Source: Rhynchopus sp. YZ270_cl-10 (lineage: Eukaryota; Euglenozoa; Diplonemea; Diplonemida; Diplonemidae). Taken from it: DNA of 64,000 bases. Every line of letters begins with the position of its first letter. Within the stretch, counting starts at the first letter, position 1. Positions 59,164 to 64,000 of the stretch are shown here, piece after piece. The notes under the pieces were generated by a model, which made no database searches, was not told the DNA's origin, and was given only the letters and a program-made list of their open reading frames with translations. The stretch lies in the NCBI GenBank assembly GCA_964035575.1, contig OZ037932.1:496001-560000 (forward strand), read 5' to 3'. The position numbers and the translations under genes are program-made.

Positions 59164-61583
59164 TCACCCACTAAGCATGCCACAGTCTAATGCCTTAGGC
59201 TCTCCATATCGTCTTTGAAGGATTGTCTTCGACATTGCAAGGAGGTCTTTGCTGTCTAGCGTTTCACTCCAGCAGATCGTTGCTTGGGAGTCTTTACCGA
59301 TGAGATTGTTGACCCATGCTTTGATGTCCGCCTCTGGGCGGAAGGGGTCTAATGAGAGCACGTTCCTTCGTATGTCTCCTGCAGTTGTCTTGCCGTTTGT
59401 GGTGCTGGACTCTATGACGTCGGCTAAGGATGCTAAGAAGAGGGAAACCTCTTCTAGGTGTTGGTCGCGGAGGCTCTCGACGAAGTTCATTTGGTTCCCT
59501 TCTGCGTCTTCTGAGAAGAGTTCCGCCCATTCAAAGACGGTTGTTTCGTCTATGTCATCATTGCGGTTGATGCTTGAGACGTCGTGTAATAAGGCCTCTT
59601 GTAGGCCTTGTAGTTGTTCTGAAGTTTTGGTATGAAAGAATCGTCGTACCTCTTCCAAAATGAGTGATGTGCTCAGGAGCTCTGCCGCGCATATGTCGTC
59701 TACTGTTGACGCAGGTTTTTTCTTTTCTTTTAATGGGTTCGCAGGGTCCTCCTCAGGAGGGTTGTTCGCAGCGGCAAGGCGTTCATTCGATTGGAGGGTA
59801 AGTTGTGCAGAGCGCCAGGACTGTACAAAATGGTGAGGAACATCAATTTCAGTCATACAACGTTTGAATTTATGAAGCATAACGTGTTGGTCGAGGAAAG
59901 CGTCTTCGGGAAGCTTTCCGTTGAAAATCTCGAGGAACATTTCAATGTCCGCATCATAACGGTGTCGCTCGCATGCATCCAAAATGGAGTACGCCCACTC
60001 CGTGCTGTTCTGCCACCTCTCTGTGACGTACTCATGGAAGAAGGTATGGAAATCCTTCCGTTTCCCCATAATATACGTAACATTCCCATAGTCTGAAGTG
60101 TCAAAGTTCACATCCCGCATTGCGGTCCGCAAGGCAACGTCAGCATCCTTCCCGCCAATCACCTTGTTCATCGCGTATTCTGGAATCATTTCGGAGAAGG
60201 TGTGCATCGAAAAGCGGGACACCCAGATTTCTCGGATTAGTCTGTTTTTTAGAGTTAAAAAAGGAGGTTTTTTCAGACATACCGCTCGATCGTGCCTTTC
60301 CCGATTTTAAGATTTTTGACCCGCCCTGTATAGCGCAGTGGCAGGGGGATGGAGGAGTTGGTTCCGAATCCTTTGAAATAGGCGCGTGCGGTGTCTGGGG
60401 CGGCGGGGCCGGTTGGGAGACGATCGTTTTCTGTGCGGAAGGTGAGGTAGAGCGCTTTGAGGAGTTGTTCAATTTCGGGGCCTCGGGTGCGTATGAGGAG
60501 CTTGCGCTCGCGCTCGAGGAGTTTGACCTTCTGGCGTGATTTAGTCAGGAGGCAGTCTCCGTTGTGGGCCTGCTCTTGCAGCTCGTCTTTTGCTGCGTTG
60601 AGTTCGTCGACCTTCACCAGGAGGCGTGCTGCGAGCCGTTTTGCTTCATGGTAAACAGTCTTCTCTTGCCCAGTGGATCTCTGCAGCTTGGCCACCTGGC
60701 GTACCAAGGCATCGTTCTTGCCTTCTAAGTCGCGCAGTCTCTCGCCGCAGCGCTCCGTCAATTTGACAAGTACCTTAACATTCTTCAAGTTCTTCTCCGC
60801 CTCCCCCTTCATCTCATTCCTCTCCTTCAAAACCTGTTGATAAGCAGACCCCGAACTCAGTGCAGAGTTCAGCTCCTCCTTCAAAGTGAACATCTCAGAG
60901 TGCATCGACATTTCGCGTTTGCGGATGTGGTGCAATGCGCGTTTATATGCGACGCTACTGCGTGCAGTGGGGGCTGCGGGTGCGTGCGGGGCAAACACAC
61001 TCTCCGTTCTGCCTCTCGGCGTTCCTGGCGACAGCGGGGATCCCAAGAAGTCAGGCCTGCTCTCTGGGGAATTTCCGCTCGTCGACCGACTCATCCTGCT
61101 GCCCACCTCCCTCTGGTCTCTCTGGTCTTGTATGCCACCCGCTTCTTGCAGTGCGCCGAGACAACCAAGCGCAACACCAGCGTCACCTTCCTGCGGACCA
61201 CACGAAGCAAGAAAGGCCTTTGCCTCCTCAGACCCCACATCCCACACCACCCTTCCAGACGCATCCTTCAGCACAAAACTGTACACCCCAGCACCAGCGC
61301 TACCCCGATGCAGGTCCAAGAAGACCTCCCACGCAGCCTGCAGAAGATGCATCTTTGCGAGAAATCCTGCCTGGGCAGCTTCTCGCTCTTCATTTGTTGC
61401 GGGGATGGGGATGTCGGCATTGTGTTCGGAAGAGCCACTAGAGGGAGGGAGGGAGGGCAGGCACGACGACTCCTGCGGTGCGCCTGCAAATCTGACACGG
61501 TGTTGTGTTCTCCGTGGCGAGGTCTCTTCGGTGACAAACCGTTTGTGGTAGAACTGTGCACGCTGTATGCGTGACGGCTGCAT
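59164..61583 (-). CDS. TSNAXIP1-like coiled-coil protein, two exons
   Basis: Exons are 61583-60283 and 60241-59164 with a 41-nt intron (GTATGTCTG to AAAACAG); the junction codon CGA is restored and the product is 792 residues. The start MQPSRIQRAQFYHKR is chosen because upstream codons are low-complexity. The N-terminal half has a Ser/Pro region then a coiled coil (about 235-370). Near the junction, PLPLRYTGRVKNLKIGK, then a TIERLIREIW segment, and further on FHTFFHEYVTERW and EWAYSILDACERHR, follow the order of the TSNAXIP1 N-terminal domain (charged LRYEG.VRN, EIW, FFxxYLxxRF, WAYNxxDACxRY). Members are linked to cilia and sperm flagella. The assignment is by recalled pattern, not alignment. 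Confidence 0.6.
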
Positions 61584-61914
61584 GCCACCCTCTGGTGTGT
61601 GCGTGTGTGTGTATGCCCCACGCAGGTACCGGATGTGCTCGCTACGCACTTCGTAGCAGCATTGAGATAGGGCTTTGCGTGAGGGACACTGAAAGGCGAA
61701 GTCAACACTGTGGGGGAGAAGCAGGGGGGACGAGAGGTGTTTGTGGAATGTGTATTTATTTGTTTTGGCTGTGGTGTGTGAGAAAGGGGCGGGGGGCGGA
61801 GGGGAGGAGGAGTGGTTGTTGGTTGTCCTGTTGCTCGGAAGAGTCCTGGTTGGCATGGAGGAAAGGTCAAGCCGCAGGCAATAAAGGAGCGTGAGGATAC
61901 CAAGTAGTATGTTT

Positions 61915-62400
61915 TCTCGGGTAGGAACCTATGCAACCGTTGCCATAGAAAGGGCACTGGCCACTCAAACGCCTTCCTTTTGATGAGGGGAAAGTGAATC
62001 TGCGTCTGCAGGTGAAGTTGAACGGTGGCAAAAACACCTCGGCAGATGAGGGGGGATTGGTTTGGTGTGTGAGAGGTTTCAGCTGGCAAAGTTATTCTCG
62101 TCGCAAGGGGTCAACCCTGCTCAGAAGTCTAACACGTGTTGTAAAGGTATCGCCTTGATGTCATCATGTAGTGAAAAGCGTCGGAAAGAACGCAACAGTA
62201 TCTCGGGTAGGGACCTATGCAACCGTTGCCATAGAGGTGAGGCACTGGCCACTCAAACGCCTTCCTTTGATGTGCTGTTGTGGCTGTGTGGTTTGGTGTC
62301 GGAGGTTTCAGCTGGCAAAGTTATTCTCGTCGCAAGGGGTCAACCCTGCTCAGAAGTCTAACACGTGTTGTAAAGGTATCGCCTTGATGTCATCATGTAC
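61915..62400 (+). repeat. repeat R3, two tandem units upstream of the TSNAXIP1-like gene
   Basis: Units 61915-62168 and 62202-62398 share CTCGGGTAGG, ACCTATGCAACCGTTGCCAT, TTTCAGCTGGCAAAGTTATT, TCGTCGCAAGGGGTCAACCC, TAACACGTGTTGTAAAGG and CGCCTTGATGTCATCATGTA. The palindrome ACACGTGT about 20 nt before TCATCATG is also found in the third unit of R2. Confidence 0.9.
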
Positions 62401-64000
62401 GGATATAGAATCAGCCCTATTAACAAAACACACATACAATACCACCTTTTTTTTGTTCTGTTTCTCTCTTAAGAAATTCGCCTAGCGCAGAGGCAGGCAA
62501 AGTAATTACGGTAGTTTTCTTTTTCTTTTTTCTTTTTTCGGTTTCGTTTTTCTTCGTTTTCCTGCATTAGTTTCATGCTCTACTGGTATGCAGAGAGAAA
62601 CGCGAAAAACTGTTTTCGAGTTGCCTCAAAAACAGTTTTGTGTCGACAATCACTTCGCTCCAAAAAAACGGAACAAAGTTCTGTACTCAAAGTTGGCCGA
62701 AGCCTTTTGTACTGCAGAACGTATAGACGTAGGTCGTTAGCTTTGTTTTAAAGACTTTACAGCAAGCACCCACATTGCGTACATCCTTTTGTAATAATCA
62801 AATGAAAGAAACGTTTAGTATGGGTGCTATCCACAGACCTGTTTGGAGTCACCAAAAAATAAAAAAAGCTAGAAATATGCAATGTGGCTGTACCTTTCTC
62901 GTACACATCTCACTGTAAATAGTACGGAATGCATGACATCCTTCAATGAGATAACTCAACAGGATGCAAAAGAAAAATAGTAACGACAGGTAAAAGGGAA
63001 AAAAAAGGTTGTTTCCGTTGATTGCTCAATTCCCCTGTTAGGGGGTGATTGGCGACCGTATCGGAGAAACTATTTCTCCTTTAAGCTACGCTTTTGCAGG
63101 TACAAATAAAAAAAGGGGGACCCCTTGCTAAAGGAAAAACATCGCAGCAAAATCGGGTCAGATTTATGCGGTTTCCGTTAGGTGAAATTGCCCGATGTAC
63201 GAATCGGGGAAATCAGGAAAGAATCGAGAAAAAAAATGATGAAAAAATGCACCTAAATGGGACACCTTCATCTAAAGAAGAAAAAATGGAAAAAAAAAAG
63301 AAAGGTCGTAGGGAAAGAAAGATTTTGTCCAATTAGTTTTTTTATTCGCTGGCTAGAGACCAAGGGTGCACCAAGGACCCACCAGCGCATTGTAACCCCA
63401 CACAGCGTAAAAGAACCCCCCCACCCTCCCCCTTTCTCCCCCCTCCCACAATCAGAAATGCGCTGAAAACAGCAGAATTCAGATCTATAAAAAAAAAACT
63501 AAAAAGGTTGGCAAAAAGATGACCTTAAGCCCGATGCTTACATCACCTTTCAATAAAAAAAAACGATAAATGAGAGGTGCTTCAAGTGCCTAACAAAGTT
63601 TCCAACAAAGGGGTGTCACCCTTATGCGTGTGTGTAAAGAACACAAGACACGTTTCCCCTCACTCACCTCTCTCCCCTCCCCCCCCCCCCCCCCCCCCTA
63701 GGGGGTCCGACTCCTAATAGACTTGTGTATTAAATTTCGTACAAAAAACTCATTATTAAACTTCTGGTCATCTCCAAGGCAACTGCGGGTGAAAAACACC
63801 CTCAGAGTGGGTCACAGGGGGCCTGTGGGCCGAAAAACGACCCAGAAGCCACCCCAGAATACAAAAAAATGGGAAAAAATAGTGAAAAAACGGCTTTTTG
63901 ACGGTTTTGGCCATGTTGGGCAAAATAGCGTTTTTTCAAGAAAAAACCAAAAAAACGGTTATTTTTTGACATCACAAAACCTCCTTTGGCACAAATATAC
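62401..64000. other. gene-free end of window
   Basis: R5 copy at 62640-62740, R7-like sequence at 62975-63060, R4 short form at 63505-63550 (GATGACCTTAAGC...GCTTACATCACC) and a run of 20 C (63679-63698). The last 250 bp hold several short palindromes (GGGTGAAAAACACCC). Confidence 0.5.
63505..63550 (+). repeat. R4 short form
   Basis: GGTTGGCAAAAAGATGACCT, stem TTAAGC/GCTTA, then CATCACCTTT. Same orientation as other R4 copies. Confidence 0.65.

Noticed and set aside
63679-63698. run of 20 C as a possible assembly join or telomere-proximal tract
   Set aside because: Homopolymers are common in this DNA; nothing else marks a join or chromosome end.

Overview
The window is nuclear DNA of a free-living or parasitic unicellular eukaryote. 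Long open reading frames are broken by a few short spliceosomal introns (46-300 nt, 5' sites GTATGT or GTACGT, 3' sites ending CAG). Gene-free stretches are AT-rich and full of homopolymers. Core eukaryotic genes are present: an RRP12-type ribosome-biogenesis factor, ribosomal protein eS26 and a probable RNase P/MRP subunit. A TSNAXIP1-like protein hints at a cilium or flagellum. I cannot name the species. Twenty of the twenty-one host genes I call, on whatever confidence, lie on the minus strand. This recalls the directional gene clusters of Euglenozoa, but the cis-introns and the lack of a visible spliced-leader gene leave that open.

Layout in window coordinates, almost all minus strand. 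1-7.6 kb: repeats, RRP12 (six exons), a basic coiled-coil protein, and a divergent plus-strand ORF. 7.6-24.6 kb: a secreted tandem GT90-like glycosyltransferase, two nucleotide-sugar-transporter paralogues flanking a type I membrane protein, an Rpp38-like protein and eS26. 24.6-33.4 kb: purple acid phosphatase, a nuclear-type charged protein and a cathepsin L-like protease, framed by a duplicated upstream block and a copied 3' gene fragment. 33.9-44.9 kb: a small CaaX-box protein, a 1093-residue exonuclease/zinc-finger/SF1-helicase fusion, a three-exon orphan, and a three-exon repeat-rich protein. 45.25-47.80 kb: an apparently intact hAT DNA transposon on the plus strand with terminal inverted repeats and an 8-bp target duplication. 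49-61.6 kb: a one-TM protein, a galactonolactone-dehydrogenase-like flavoenzyme, a PDZ plus RanBP2-finger protein, an astacin protease with mucin linker and PA14 domain, and the TSNAXIP1-like gene. 61.6-64 kb: repeats only.

The secretory genes (GT90-like enzyme, two sugar-nucleotide transporters, CUB-like membrane protein, phosphatase, two proteases) fit a cell with an active Golgi and secreted or lysosomal hydrolases. Their clustering may be chance.

The most unusual content is: the exonuclease-helicase fusion; the strand bias together with a roughly 100-bp intergenic repeat (R1) that always has the same orientation relative to genes; a dispersed hairpin family (R4) whose stems vary in a compensatory way; the upstream block shared by eS26 and the cathepsin gene; and the hAT element sitting in a site that reads as an open frame without it. 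No rRNA, tRNA or CRISPR array was found.
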